33,305 nucleotides of DNA from Alkalibacterium sp. MB6 (GTDB lineage Bacteria; Bacillota; Bacilli; Lactobacillales; Carnobacteriaceae_A). Shown piece after piece: positions 1 to 8,387 of the stretch (the stretch's first letter is position 1; each line of letters opens with the position of its first letter). The notes beneath the pieces were generated by a model that saw nothing but the letters and a program-made list of their open reading frames with translations, was not told where the DNA came from and did no database searches. The stretch covers positions 1-33,305 of the forward strand of contig NZ_PREX01000026.1 of the NCBI RefSeq assembly GCF_009935905.1, read 5' to 3'. The translations under genes and the position numbers were made by a program.

Positions 1-118
1 CTATAGTTGTCTTGATTCATAAATGAACCGAAGACCCCTGCACATTTGGTTGTTTTACTTTGTTCAGTTTTCAAAGATCTAGTGTATCTCATTTGGGTTG
101 TCTGCGTTTCGCAGCAAC
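1..118 (-). other. rRNA operon leader (transcribed leftwards, 16S outside window)
   Basis: Read on the minus strand, this stretch lies directly downstream of two strong tandem promoters and contains CTTTGAAAACTGAACAAA (76 down to 59). That element is typical of rRNA leaders and 16S-23S spacers in Bacilli, where it takes part in antitermination and RNase processing. There is no open reading frame of note. I infer that it is the 5' leader of a ribosomal RNA operon whose 16S gene begins left of position 1. No mature rRNA sequence is visible inside the window, so the assignment rests on the promoters and the leader motif. Confidence 0.7.
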
Positions 119-124
119 TTTTAT

Positions 125-153
125 ATCATACCATCGCTTCGATTAAGCGTCAA
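125..153 (-). promoter_or_regulatory. rrn promoter P2
   Basis: On the minus strand TTGACG (153-148) and TATGAT (130-125) are separated by exactly 17 bp. It is the promoter nearer the presumed 16S gene and lies about 100 bp downstream of a second, stronger promoter in the same direction. Tandem promoters of this kind are typical of Bacilli rRNA operons. Confidence 0.75.
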
Positions 154-226
154 CACTTTTTTGAAAAATGTTGTAAAATTCTTTTTCAAGTGTAAGCGTT
201 ACCTTTGTCTCTACAGCAGCTATTTT

Positions 227-255
227 ATTATAACTCATTGCTTGTTTACTGTCAA
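227..255 (-). promoter_or_regulatory. rrn promoter P1 (perfect consensus)
   Basis: On the minus strand TTGACA (255-250) and TATAAT (232-227) are spaced by 17 bp, a perfect sigma-A consensus. It points left, away from the acetyltransferase gene, into P2 and the rRNA-type leader. Perfect consensus promoters are rare outside rRNA and tRNA operons, which supports the rrn assignment. Confidence 0.8.
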
Positions 256-349
256 TAAAAACTTTGCATTTATTTAAACTCAGTTTTGTTTGATCCGTTT
301 CAGCAACGAGATTAATAATAACAGGTATTTACATTTCCGTCAACAACTT

Positions 350-877
350 TTACTCATTTTTCCAATAATAAATATTATAGTCTTGCAAACCTTCGCCATT
401 GTCATATTCTTCAATTGTTTTCACAAATGTAAAACCATTACTTTGATAAAATTTATTCAGATAATCATTAGATGCGATACAATCTAATCTAATTTCTTTC
501 TTGTTTTGTTCTTTAGCTACTTCTTTTGCTGCACTTAATAGTGACCGGCCATAGTTCTTTCCGTGGGCATGTGGTGATAATGCTACTCGATGCAAATAAA
601 GATAATCTTCTGATGTGTCTTCTCCCCATAAATCTTTATCCCATTCTGTCTGTGTGTTCCATAAAGCGAATGTTCCTACTACCACTTCATCATCACTTAC
701 TATGAATACTTCTTTTCTCTGAATAGCTCTTTCTATGTTATGAACATCTTCTCCTTTAAGGAGACCTGACCATTGTGATGACCCCTTAGTACTCAGCCAT
801 ACAGCCGTTTCATATAATAGTGACTTAATTTCTGATTCATCACTTGGCCTTGCCAATCTATGTGTTGTTTCATTCAT
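350..877 (-). CDS. GNAT family N-acetyltransferase
   Basis: A 175-residue single-domain protein of usual GNAT length. The acetyl-CoA site is visible as the strand YLYLHRVALSP (residues 92-102) followed by the pyrophosphate-binding loop AHGKNYG (104-110). The C-terminal GNAT signature is the run from RLDCIASND (130-138) through FYQSNGF (143-149). The family moves an acetyl group from acetyl-CoA to an amine; the substrate here cannot be told from sequence. The ATG is preceded by a GGTGGGG-type ribosome binding site. It is a single-gene unit with its own promoter, between the rRNA promoters and the pgi terminator. Family assignment is secure, function unknown. Confidence 0.85.
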   Translation of the reverse strand: MNETTHRLARPSDESEIKSLLYETAVWLSTKGSSQWSGLLKGEDVHNIERAIQRKEVFIVSDDEVVVGTFALWNTQTEWDKDLWGEDTSEDYLYLHRVALSPHAHGKNYGRSLLSAAKEVAKEQNKKEIRLDCIASNDYLNKFYQSNGFTFVKTIEEYDNGEGLQDYNIYYWKNE

Positions 878-918
878 ACAAGATCCCCACCTGTCTAATT
901 AGATAGATACTATTTTTT

Positions 919-946
919 ATTATACTTTTGAGTTGAAGGAAAACAA
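919..946 (-). promoter_or_regulatory. Promoter of the GNAT gene
   Basis: On the minus strand TTGTTT (946-941) and TATAAT (924-919) are 16 bp apart, about 40 bp before the acetyltransferase start. It sits immediately after the pgi terminator, so the GNAT gene is probably transcribed independently. Confidence 0.5.
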
Positions 947-991
947 GAAAAAAACTGCTTTTATTCAAGTTACCCTGAACAAAAGCAGTTT
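947..991 (-). terminator. Rho-independent terminator of pgi
   Basis: On the minus strand AAACTGCTTTT pairs with AAAAGCAGTTT (arms 991-981 and 962-952) and is followed by a run of T. It lies about 20 bp after the pgi stop codon. Confidence 0.8.
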
Positions 992-1012
992 AATGCTATA
1001 TCAAACGAATGA

Positions 1013-2362
1013 TTATAGTCTTTTATTTAATTCTTCAGCTAAGTCTTCAAACCCTGGCTTACCGAGTAAGGCAAACATATTCTTTTTGTACGCCTCTACT
1101 CCTGGCTGATCAAATGGATTGACACCATTCATGTAACCTGAAAGTGCTACTGCAATTTCAAAGAAATAAAATAGGTAACCTAATGTATAAGCAGACATAT
1201 CCGGAAGAGTTAGGACGAAGTTCGGAACGTCCCCATCTGTATGAGCTAACAATGTCCCTTGGAAAGCTTTCGTATTCACGAAGTCAATTTCTTTACCTTC
1301 TAAATAACCTAAGCCATCTAGATCTTCTTTTTCCGATGGAACAGTCAATGATTTGTTTGGTTTCTCTACTTTAATGACCGTTTCAAATAAGTTTCTTTGA
1401 CCTTCTTGGATATACTGACCTAATGAGTGTAAATCTGTAGAGAAGTTTGCACTTGACGGATAAATACCTTTTTGGTCTTTACCTTCTGACTCTCCAAATA
1501 ATTGCTTCCACCATTCAGAAAAATATTGCAAGGCAGGTTCATAGTTAATTAATAGTTCGGTCACTTTCCCTTTTCTATAAAGGATGGTTCTTAGGGCCGC
1601 ATATTGATAAGCGAGGTTATCTTCTAATTTATCAGTTGAGAAATCTTTTCTTGCCTGATTAGCACCTTCCATTAACTGATCGATATCTCCACCACCAACA
1701 GCAATAGGCAATAATCCTACAGCAGTTAATACTGAGAATCGTCCACCAACATCATCAGGAATAACAAAGGTTTCAAATCCTTCAGCGTCTGCTAAAGTCT
1801 TTAATGCACCTTTTTCTTTATCAGTTGTAGCATAAATTCTTGATTTAGCTCCATCTTCACCATACTTATCTATTAAGAGGTTTTTGAAGATACGAAAAGC
1901 CAAAGCAGGTTCAGTCGTTGTCCCAGATTTAGAAATAACATTTACAGAGAAATCTTTGTCTCCAATAACTTCTATTAAATCTGATAAATAAGTTGAGCTG
2001 ATATTGTTACCTGCAAAAAAGATTTGAGGCGTATCGCGCTTTTCATTCCCAACAACGTTATAAAAAGAGTGGTTAAGAAAGTCCAAGGCGGCCTTTGATC
2101 CCAGATAAGAGCCGCCGATACCGATGACCACTAAAACATCTGAATCAGATTTAATTTTGTCAGACGCTTTTTTTATACGGGAAAATTCTTCTTTATCGTA
2201 ATTTTCAGGAAGGTCTATCCATCCTAAAAAGTCACTGCCAGGTCCAGTCTTGTCAACAAGCAACTGATGGGCAGCTGTAACCTGTGGTTGCATGTAGCTT
2301 AGTTCGTCCTCATTGATAAATTGATTAACGACTTTAGAATAGTCAAAAGTAAGATGTGTCAT
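1013..2362 (-). CDS. pgi: Glucose-6-phosphate isomerase
   Basis: Interconverts glucose 6-phosphate and fructose 6-phosphate in glycolysis, in the cytoplasm. With the start at 2362 the protein is 449 residues, the usual length in Firmicutes. The ATG at 2362 has GGAGG seven bases upstream, whereas the ATG two codons earlier is too close to that site; an open frame extending to 2434 has no better start. Visible signatures are [10 protein letters not shown] (residues 80-89), [12 protein letters not shown] (142-153), GGRFSVL (206-212) and the C-terminal [12 protein letters not shown] (416-427) with the catalytic lysine. It is the last gene of a leftward unit (S1 protein, Nudix-like, pgi) ended by a hairpin terminator. 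Nothing looks abnormal. Confidence 0.97.
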   Translation of the reverse strand: MTHLTFDYSKVVNQFINEDELSYMQPQVTAAHQLLVDKTGPGSDFLGWIDLPENYDKEEFSRIKKASDKIKSDSDVLVVIGIGGSYLGSKAALDFLNHSFYNVVGNEKRDTPQIFFAGNNISSTYLSDLIEVIGDKDFSVNVISKSGTTTEPALAFRIFKNLLIDKYGEDGAKSRIYATTDKEKGALKTLADAEGFETFVIPDDVGGRFSVLTAVGLLPIAVGGGDIDQLMEGANQARKDFSTDKLEDNLAYQYAALRTILYRKGKVTELLINYEPALQYFSEWWKQLFGESEGKDQKGIYPSSANFSTDLHSLGQYIQEGQRNLFETVIKVEKPNKSLTVPSEKEDLDGLGYLEGKEIDFVNTKAFQGTLLAHTDGDVPNFVLTLPDMSAYTLGYLFYFFEIAVALSGYMNGVNPFDQPGVEAYKKNMFALLGKPGFEDLAEELNKRL

Positions 2363-2394
2363 GTTCATTCCTCCAAAGTTAAGTTTTTTATAGT

Positions 2395-2787
2395 TTAAAT
2401 AAGTAAGAACTGTGGAACTCCAGAAATTTTCCATTGTTCCAAAGTATTAATGATATTTTCAGAGTGCACCCAAGACAATTCGCTGTGTTCAGGTATCAAG
2501 TCTTCGGGAGAATCGAGAGCGTTATTCTCATAAATAAATACGAATAACGGAATACTTTTATTGTTGACAACTGCATTAGTTAGTTCATTCAGTTCTAGCT
2601 TCTCAATATCCATCTTAATCATTTCTTTCAAGCGATTAAGGACACAAGCCAGTCCGGTTTTTCTATGTTCAACTTCTGTTGCTAGAAAAGAAAAGCCTTC
2701 CTCTTCTTTTTTTACTAAAAACACATATCTTCCTTCTTCATCTTTTACCAAAACAGTACATGCTACATAGTGGTCTTCTATTATCAA
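2395..2787 (-). CDS. Small Nudix-like protein, catalytic motif degenerate
   Basis: A 130-residue protein starting at a TTG (2787) with AAAGGTG eight bases upstream. The start pattern (a strand such as [19 protein letters not shown], then a helix [19 protein letters not shown]) resembles a Nudix hydrolase fold, but the Nudix box G-x5-E-x7-REUxEExGU is not preserved, so pyrophosphohydrolase activity is doubtful. The C-terminal [11 protein letters not shown] resembles the late strand-helix of MutT-like domains. It lies between the S1 protein gene and pgi in the same direction, with 45 bp and 32 bp gaps, so it is probably cotranscribed. The family call is an inference from pattern; the function is unknown. 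Confidence 0.6.
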   Translation of the reverse strand: MIIEDHYVACTVLVKDEEGRYVFLVKKEEEGFSFLATEVEHRKTGLACVLNRLKEMIKMDIEKLELNELTNAVVNNKSIPLFVFIYENNALDSPEDLIPEHSELSWVHSENIINTLEQWKISGVPQFLLI

Positions 2788-2832
2788 TATTCAAACACCT
2801 TTCTATCGCCTTACTAGAGTCAATGAAAAACT

Positions 2833-3222
2833 TTAATGGGTATTGCTCTTCTTTCTAGCTTCCATTTCTTTTAGTGCTTGATCCACCCAGATGGGTAATT
2901 GTTTTTCAATAGATTTAAACCCAAGACCTGTCTTCTTTCCATATCGAGCAATAGTTTTTCGATTGGAGAAAGGATGATATTTGGTTTTCTGCAAGCTTCT
3001 TAGAGACAAACTAATTTTTTTTGAGTACTCGTCAATATCCATTATAAGTACCTCAACCTCGTCTCCTTTATTCACAACGTCAGTTATATTTTTTATATAG
3101 CCATGTTTCAATTCTGAAATGTGAATTAACCCTTGCGTTTCATCATCTATTGATACAAATACGCCGTATGGCTGGATGCCGGTTACTTTCCCTCTAACTT
3201 TTTGTCCTATTTTATACACCAT
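2833..3222 (-). CDS. S1 RNA-binding domain protein (YugI/CvfD/GSP13 type)
   Basis: A 129-residue protein with one N-terminal S1 domain (about residues 1-75). Its characteristic beats are GQKVRGKVTGIQPYGVFVSI, then GLIHISEL and VLIMDIDEYSKKISLSL. The C-terminal tail is basic and unstructured-looking. Small one-S1 proteins of this type (YugI / general stress protein 13 in Bacillus, CvfD in streptococci) associate with ribosomes or RNA and affect translation and virulence traits. The ATG at 3222 has a GGAGAGGGG-type site upstream. It is the first gene of the unit leading to pgi, with an extended -10 promoter upstream. Confidence 0.88.
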   Translation of the reverse strand: MVYKIGQKVRGKVTGIQPYGVFVSIDDETQGLIHISELKHGYIKNITDVVNKGDEVEVLIMDIDEYSKKISLSLRSLQKTKYHPFSNRKTIARYGKKTGLGFKSIEKQLPIWVDQALKEMEARKKSNTH

Positions 3223-3268
3223 GAGTTCCCCTCTCCGTCATCATGGTTTCGGTAAATCATCACAAATA

Positions 3269-3297
3269 AGTATATCATGAATATAGAGAGATTGGAA
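3269..3297 (-). promoter_or_regulatory. Putative promoter of the S1-Nudix-pgi unit
   Basis: On the minus strand TGATATACT gives an extended -10 element (TATACT at 3274-3269), with a weak -35 TTCCAA (3297-3292) 17 bp upstream. It is placed about 45 bp before the S1 gene. Confidence 0.4.
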
Positions 3298-3320
3298 ATC
3301 CCTGTTCGATATGGGAACGC

Positions 3321-3349
3321 TTGCTTTTAGAAGTTAAATAATTGATACT
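3321..3349 (+). promoter_or_regulatory. Putative promoter of the patB/malY-like gene
   Basis: TTGCTT (3321-3326) and GATACT (3344-3349) are 17 bp apart and about 38 bp upstream of the ATG at 3387. The boxes are imperfect. Confidence 0.35.
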
Positions 3350-3386
3350 ATTAAGGAGAACAATTTACTCGGGGAGGAGAGAGTTT

Positions 3387-4561
3387 ATGGACTTTAATAC
3401 ACCAATAAACCGAAAACAAACTGGTAGTGTCAAATGGGATATGATGGGAGAGCTCTTTGGAGATGAGGAGTGTCTACCTATGTGGGTAGCCGACATGGAT
3501 TTTCAGAATGCTCAATCGGTTAAAGATGCTTTAAACCAACTCATTGACCAAACTATTCTAGGCTATGACTTCCCTAAAGACTCACTTTTTGAATCGATTA
3601 TTAACTGGCAAGCTGATTTTCATGGAATGGATATAACAAAAGAAGCTATTCTTTTTTCTCCAGGAGTTCTTCCATCCATTTCATCTATTATTCAGGCATT
3701 TACTAACCCCAAAGATGGAGTGTTAATTCACGACCCTGTTTATGGGGCATTTAGTGATATGGTGTTGAAAAATGACCGTCATATCATTAGGAGCCCTCTT
3801 CTTATAGAAGATCATCGGTATGTAATGGATTATGAGGACATGGAAAAGCAATTGAAAAACCAGTCTGTTAAGCTGTTTATTCTATGTAACCCTCATAATC
3901 CAGGCGGTCGAGTATGGACAAGAGAGGAACTTAAAAAAGTAATTGATTTGTGTATTAAGCATAACGTTTTAATTATAAGCGACGAAATTCATAGTGATTT
4001 AGTTTTTTCTGAACACACGTGTGTATCTGCCGTGACGATAGACGAACGCTATAAAGACTGGGTTATTACCTTGCATTCAGCTACTAAGACGTTTAATCTT
4101 GCAGGAATAAAAGCGTCATTTTTAATTATATATAATGAAGAATTACGACATAAGACGAATCAGTCTTTGGAAAAAACGCAATCGCATACGATAAACAGCT
4201 TTGCCATGTGTGCCACCGAAGCGGCATTTAACACGGCTAGAGATTGGCATAAAGCCCTTCTCGTTCAACTTGATCATAATCGCCAGCTCGTTAAAACTTT
4301 TTTGATAAGCAACTCCCTCATGTTTCTTATATGGTGCCGGAAGCAACGTACCTTTTTTGGTTTGATGCTTCTAGCTTAGGGGTTAACCATACTGAATTAA
4401 CGAAAGCATTCGTAACCACTGGTAAAGTGGCATTAAATGCAGGGTCGAGCTATGGCCCTTCCGGTTCGTCTTACATGCGACTAAACTTCGCTATGCCTCA
4501 ATCTCTAGTAGAAGATGGCTTAAATCGAGTAAAAAAAGTGTTCGATACTCACTCTGCTTAA
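3387..4561 (+). pseudogene. PatB/MalY-type aminotransferase (cystathionine beta-lyase), frameshifted
   Basis: A PLP-dependent fold-type I enzyme of the MalY/PatB family, which splits C-S bonds in cystathionine or cysteine conjugates. The start is ATG 3387, with GGGGAGGAG upstream. Visible features are WVADMDF near residue 36, CNPHNPGGR (167-175), SDEIHSDL (198-205) and SATKTFNLAG with the PLP lysine at about residue 234. The reading frame stops at 4379, but the missing C-terminus continues one frame over, from DKQLPHVSYM through YLFWFD to the stop at 4561. The switch maps to a run of six T at 4298-4303; one additional T restores a 391-residue protein of normal family length. This is either a genuine frameshift, a homopolymer sequencing error or, less likely, ribosomal slippage. 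Confidence 0.88.
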
Positions 4562-4565
4562 TAGT

Positions 4566-4619
4566 AAACAGACACGAGGACCCATCAAAAAAAACTGATC
4601 GTTCCTCGTGTCTGTTTTT
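4566..4619. terminator. Bidirectional terminator
   Basis: The arms AAACAGACACGAGGA (4566-4580) and TCCTCGTGTCTGTTT (4603-4617) pair fully, with T and A runs outside. It separates the convergent patB-like and fructokinase genes. Confidence 0.85.
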
Positions 4620-4622
4620 ATG

Positions 4623-5483
4623 TTAACTAGTTAGTTCTTTCCTTGCTAAAAGTAAACAACCTGTTATGCCAGCATCGTCTTTTAATTTTGGTGAAACAAT
4701 ATAGTCATTCAAATCAGGTGTGCTCACATAATTGTTTAGCAAACGGGTAAAGTGATCTCTGATTAACGGAAAGAGTTGATTTTGTTTCATCACACCGCCA
4801 CCCAGAATGATTGTTTCTGGGCTTAATGTTAATGTGTAACTGACTAATGCTTGGGCTAGGTAGTAAGCCTCAATATCCCATGCCTTTGAATCCTTATCAA
4901 GATACTGAGCTTTTTGATTATAGCGTTTCTCAATAGCCGGGCCTGCAGCCAGTCCTTCCAAGCAGTTATTGTGGTAAGGGCAATTCCCTTCATAGTTATC
5001 TTTTTCGTGAAGTCTAACTAAGATGTGACCCATTTCTGGATGACCAAAACCTTCAAGAACTTCTCCGTTAACAACGGCACCTCCGCCTATACCGGTTCCA
5101 ACAGTTAAATAGAGACACGATTGTTTTCCGGCGGCTGCCCCTTGTTTCAATTCTCCATATGCTGCCGCATTTACATCAGTAGTCCAACTCATTGGGACAT
5201 CATAGCGCTCTTTCATTTGACCAATGAAGTCAGTATGACCCCAGCCAGCTTTGGGTGTTGTGGTAATATAGCCGTAAGTTTTGGACTCTTTATTTACATC
5301 AATAGGGCCAAAAGAACCAATACCGATGGCATCCAATGCATACCCGTCAAAAAACTCAAAAACCTTTTCAAATGTTTCTTCCGGTGTGGTTGTAGGAATC
5401 GACAACTTTTTAATGTTCTTTAGATCATTGTCACTTACTGCACAGACGAATTTTGTTCCGCCCGCTTCAATTGCACCTAACAT
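4623..5483 (-). CDS. scrK: ROK-family fructokinase
   Basis: Phosphorylates fructose (possibly mannose too) with ATP to the 6-phosphate, feeding glycolysis next to Pgi. The protein has 286 residues, normal for Gram-positive ROK fructokinases. The ATP site EAGGTK is at residues 6-11, the catalytic aspartate lies in TDVNAAA (D103), and VGTGIGGG spans 128-135. The ROK zinc site is complete: H153 in GHPEMGH, then C168, H171 and C174 in CPYHNNCLEG. A second glycine motif, ILGGGV, lies near residue 228. The ATG has GAGGTG upstream. It follows the cyclophilin gene by 50 bp in the same direction. Exact sugar specificity is inferred from the family. Confidence 0.9.
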   Translation of the reverse strand: MLGAIEAGGTKFVCAVSDNDLKNIKKLSIPTTTPEETFEKVFEFFDGYALDAIGIGSFGPIDVNKESKTYGYITTTPKAGWGHTDFIGQMKERYDVPMSWTTDVNAAAYGELKQGAAAGKQSCLYLTVGTGIGGGAVVNGEVLEGFGHPEMGHILVRLHEKDNYEGNCPYHNNCLEGLAAGPAIEKRYNQKAQYLDKDSKAWDIEAYYLAQALVSYTLTLSPETIILGGGVMKQNQLFPLIRDHFTRLLNNYVSTPDLNDYIVSPKLKDDAGITGCLLLARKELTS

Positions 5484-5533
5484 GATGCTTCACCTCGTCA
5501 ATAGGTTTTTTAAATCGATAAGTTACCAGCTTA

Positions 5534-6127
5534 TTAATCGTTGATAATTTTTACTGACTTAATTGTTACGTCCACAGTAGGTTTATCCATCATGTTTTTA
5601 TCAACGTTTTGGATGTCATCTGCTACATTATAGCCTTCTATCACATGACCAAACACCGTGTGCTTGTTATCTAACCAAGGCGTTCCACCCTTTTCTTTAT
5701 AAGCGGAGACGATTTCTTCAGGGAAGCCTGCTTGTTCTAACTGAGAAGCCATTTGTTCCGGCAAATCAGACATTGTCACGATGAAGAATTGACTAGAGTT
5801 CGTATTAGGACCAGCATTTGCCATTGATAACGCACCGTTTAAGTTAAATAACTCCGAACTAAATTCATCTTCAAAGTTTCCTCCAAAGAAACTATCACCA
5901 CCCATGCCGCTACCAGTTGGGTCTCCTCCTTGAATCATAAAGTTTGGAATCACACGGTGAAAGATGACACCGTTGTAGTACCCTTTTTCTGCGAGACCAA
6001 TAAAGTTCTCGACTGTTTTTGGTGCATGTTCAGGGAATAATTGAATCGTAATGTCACCTTTTGTTGTTTCTAAGACCGCTTTAGGTCCTTTACTATTTTC
6101 TAAATTTAATTGTGGAAATGTACTCAT
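5534..6127 (-). CDS. ppiB: Peptidyl-prolyl cis-trans isomerase, cyclophilin type
   Basis: A 197-residue cytoplasmic cyclophilin that catalyses proline isomerisation during protein folding. The active-site segment is [17 protein letters not shown] (residues 56-72, with the key arginine R58). The second signature is [16 protein letters not shown] (101-116), followed later by the tryptophan loop [13 protein letters not shown]. There is no signal peptide or lipobox. An insertion with [15 protein letters not shown] (75-89) is typical of lactobacillal members. The ATG is preceded by AAGGAGG. It is transcribed divergently from yuiD and may be cotranscribed with scrK. Confidence 0.95.
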   Translation of the reverse strand: MSTFPQLNLENSKGPKAVLETTKGDITIQLFPEHAPKTVENFIGLAEKGYYNGVIFHRVIPNFMIQGGDPTGSGMGGDSFFGGNFEDEFSSELFNLNGALSMANAGPNTNSSQFFIVTMSDLPEQMASQLEQAGFPEEIVSAYKEKGGTPWLDNKHTVFGHVIEGYNVADDIQNVDKNMMDKPTVDVTIKSVKIIND

Positions 6128-6278
6128 TCTATTTCCTCCTTATTCTAATATGCATCAAGTGTACCCCAGATCCGACTATTTTCCAATAATTTTTCTTTTT
6201 GTAATACTTTTTTATCAAACTCTAATCTTATTCGTGTTATCATTAAAGAAGATTTTATATTTAGAAAGAGGACAACAT

Positions 6279-6758
6279 ATGGCAATTTTCGAGAATTATC
6301 CTTTAATCGCTGCTTTTTCAGCAATCATTCTATCTCAGTTAGTTAAAATCCCAGTAGCGGCCCTACTAAAGCGTCCGACATCAATGGCTTTGGTTACTTC
6401 CACGGGTGGGATGCCCAGCTCACATTCAGCTGGTGTCACCGCATTAATCACTAGCTTGATATTCGAGTATGGTGGTCAGTCACCTTTTGTAGCTATTGCA
6501 TTCACTTTTGGAGTCATCGTCATGTTTGATTCGATGGGCGTTAGGAGACAAAGTGGAGAGCATGGTATTTTAATTAATTCACTCATTGCTGATTTCAAAG
6601 AACTAAAAGATACCTTTACCCATTATAATCAAAAGGAATTGGGTGCAGGCCAAGAAGAAAAACAATCAAGAGGCTATTTAGGACACAAGCCGATAGAAGT
6701 ATTTTTCGGCATTCTCTCAGGTATACTTATAGCTGTAGTGGTTAGACAATTTTATTAG
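6279..6758 (+). CDS. DUF212 / PAP2-related membrane protein (YuiD-like)
   Basis: A 159-residue integral membrane protein of the YuiD/DUF212 family, distantly related to PAP2 phosphatases. The conserved motif GGMPSSHSAGV lies at residues 43-53, and FDSMGVRRQSGEHG is further on. Hydrophobic segments are at about 8-28, 54-78, 80-92 and 143-158. The start ATG 6279 follows AGAGGA; an upstream open frame has no start with a ribosome site and overlaps the divergent ppiB. The biochemical role is not established. It lies 44 bp ahead of the ferredoxin-NADP reductase gene, so the two may form one transcript. Confidence 0.88.
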   Translation: MAIFENYPLIAAFSAIILSQLVKIPVAALLKRPTSMALVTSTGGMPSSHSAGVTALITSLIFEYGGQSPFVAIAFTFGVIVMFDSMGVRRQSGEHGILINSLIADFKELKDTFTHYNQKELGAGQEEKQSRGYLGHKPIEVFFGILSGILIAVVVRQFY

Positions 6759-6802
6759 ACACAAATTAACATCGAGCAAGAATGTACACGGAGGGTTTTT
6801 GA

Positions 6803-7804
6803 TTGACTGAATCAGATAAGTTATACGATATTACTATTATTGGTGGCGGGCCAGTTGGTCTTTTTGCAGCCTTTTATGCAGGGATGAGAAATGCTAAAAC
6901 GAAAATAATTGAATCACTACCTGTATTGGGAGGACAAGTATCATTATTGTATCCCGAAAAAACAATTTATGATGTAGGTGGCTATGCAGGAGTAACGGGT
7001 AAAGAACTTATCCATCAGCTCACAGCCCAAATGCAACATTTTGAACAGACCGTTTGTTTGGAAGAAGAAGTAACAGCTATCGATAAGTTAGGCGAACATC
7101 ATTTTCGCATCACAACGTCTAAAGGGATTCACTACTCTAAAACCATCATCATTACGACCGGTCAAGGGTCTTTCCAACCACGAAAGTTGACTTTAGAAGA
7201 TGCTGATATATACGAGGAGACTAATCTCCATTATATTGTCAAACATTTAGACCAGTATAGAGATAAAACAGTTCTCATTTGTGGTGGTGGCGACACGGCC
7301 GTTGACTGGGCTTTAACGCTTGAGTCTATCGCGAAAAAAGTGATTCTCGTTCATCGAAGAGACCGATTTAGGGCTCATGAAGGGTCAGTTGAGATGCTCA
7401 AAGCATCCAGTGTCGAGCTAGTCACGCCATACGTTCCTCATGAATTACACGGAAACAAGGAGTCCATACAATCTGTTAGCTTTAAAGAAACACGTGGAGA
7501 GAAAATCATGACGTTTGATGTCGACTACTTTATAGTGAACTATGGCTTTGTTTCATCACTTGGTCCCATAAAAGATTGGGGGCTGTCACTAGACCAGTCT
7601 AATATTGTTGTTAACAGTAAAATGGAAACAAATATTAAGGGGATTTATGCTGCTGGTGACGGCATTACTTTCGATGGTAAGATAAAGTTAATCGCTACTG
7701 GTTTTGGTGAAGCCCCAACAGCCGTTAATCATGCGATCCATTCTATCTATCCAAAGCAACATGCTCAACCGATTCAAAGCACAAAATTACATTTTGAAGA
7801 TTAA
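6803..7804 (+). CDS. Ferredoxin/flavodoxin-NADP(+) reductase, thioredoxin-reductase-like type
   Basis: A 333-residue flavoprotein of the YumC-type FNR family, which passes electrons between NADPH and ferredoxin or flavodoxin. The FAD-binding GGGPVG is at residues 14-19, and GGQVSLLYPEKTIYDV (43-58) is the family hallmark. The NADPH-binding GGGDTA is at 161-166, followed by HRRDRFRAH (184-192). The C-terminal FAD contact is IYAAGDG, with ATGFGEAPTAVNHA. The CxxC active site of thioredoxin reductase is absent, which separates it from TrxB. The start is a TTG with CGGAGGG eight bases upstream. A PgpA-type gene follows after 15 bp. Confidence 0.92.
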   Translation: MTESDKLYDITIIGGGPVGLFAAFYAGMRNAKTKIIESLPVLGGQVSLLYPEKTIYDVGGYAGVTGKELIHQLTAQMQHFEQTVCLEEEVTAIDKLGEHHFRITTSKGIHYSKTIIITTGQGSFQPRKLTLEDADIYEETNLHYIVKHLDQYRDKTVLICGGGDTAVDWALTLESIAKKVILVHRRDRFRAHEGSVEMLKASSVELVTPYVPHELHGNKESIQSVSFKETRGEKIMTFDVDYFIVNYGFVSSLGPIKDWGLSLDQSNIVVNSKMETNIKGIYAAGDGITFDGKIKLIATGFGEAPTAVNHAIHSIYPKQHAQPIQSTKLHFED

Positions 7805-7819
7805 AAGGAGGAAATTGTT

Positions 7820-8329
7820 ATGGTACAACCAGGTTCTGAATTACACCGCATTGCACTAAAACGCCTGCAGGATCGAGGCGTAACGTTAGATGAGATTGCT
7901 GAACTTGTTTATAATTTGCAGCAACCTTATCTAAGTGAAATCACGATGGAACTTTGTTTAGAAAATGTAGAAGCTGTGATACGAAAAAGAGAAGTCCAAA
8001 ATGCTATATTGACAGGTATCGAATTGGACGTGTTAACGGAAGAAGGTAAGTTATCCAGCCCTCTTCAAGAAATTATTAAAGAAGATGAAGGATTGTATGG
8101 TATCGACGAAATACTAGCCTTGTCTATCGTTAACGTATATGGTTCGATTGGCTTTACAAACTACGGTTACTTGGATAAAACAAAACCTGGTGTCATTGGT
8201 CGTTTAGATGATCATACAGAATCAAATGAAACCCACACATTTTTAGACGATATTGTTGGAGCCATCGCTGCCGCTGCTGCAAGTAGAGTGGCACACGACA
8301 ACCCCAGCATTTCTGATATTATGCAATAA
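7820..8329 (+). CDS. Phosphatidylglycerophosphatase A-like protein (YutG type)
   Basis: A 169-residue protein of the YutG/PgpA family. PgpA enzymes remove phosphate from phosphatidylglycerophosphate to give phosphatidylglycerol. The soluble-looking N-terminus (HRIALKRLQDRGVTLDEIAE) and the conserved YGSIGFTNYGYLDKTKPG and FLDDIVGAIAAAA segments match YutG-type members, which lack the strong membrane helices of E. coli PgpA. The ATG follows AAAGGAGG. It lies 15 bp after the reductase gene and ends in a bidirectional terminator. Activity on phosphatidylglycerophosphate is a family inference; the cardiolipin synthase gene at 12-13.5 kb uses the product of that pathway. Confidence 0.85.
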   Translation: MVQPGSELHRIALKRLQDRGVTLDEIAELVYNLQQPYLSEITMELCLENVEAVIRKREVQNAILTGIELDVLTEEGKLSSPLQEIIKEDEGLYGIDEILALSIVNVYGSIGFTNYGYLDKTKPGVIGRLDDHTESNETHTFLDDIVGAIAAAAASRVAHDNPSISDIMQ

Positions 8330-8339
8330 AAAAATAGTC

Positions 8340-8387
8340 AATAGAAAAAGAGCTTCCTTTTTACAAGGTAAGCTCTTTTTTTCTATT
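8340..8387. terminator. Bidirectional terminator
   Basis: AATAGAAAAAGAGCTT (8340-8355) pairs with AAGCTC, a T run and CTATT (8370-8387). It separates the convergent pgpA-like gene and the TIGR01906 gene, and overlaps the stop codon of the latter. Confidence 0.8.

Noticed and set aside
1144-1374. A 76-codon open frame on the plus strand opposite pgi, and similar antisense frames opposite fructokinase, cardiolipin synthase and others
   Set aside because: They lie wholly inside well-supported genes, have no ribosome sites and their translations look random.
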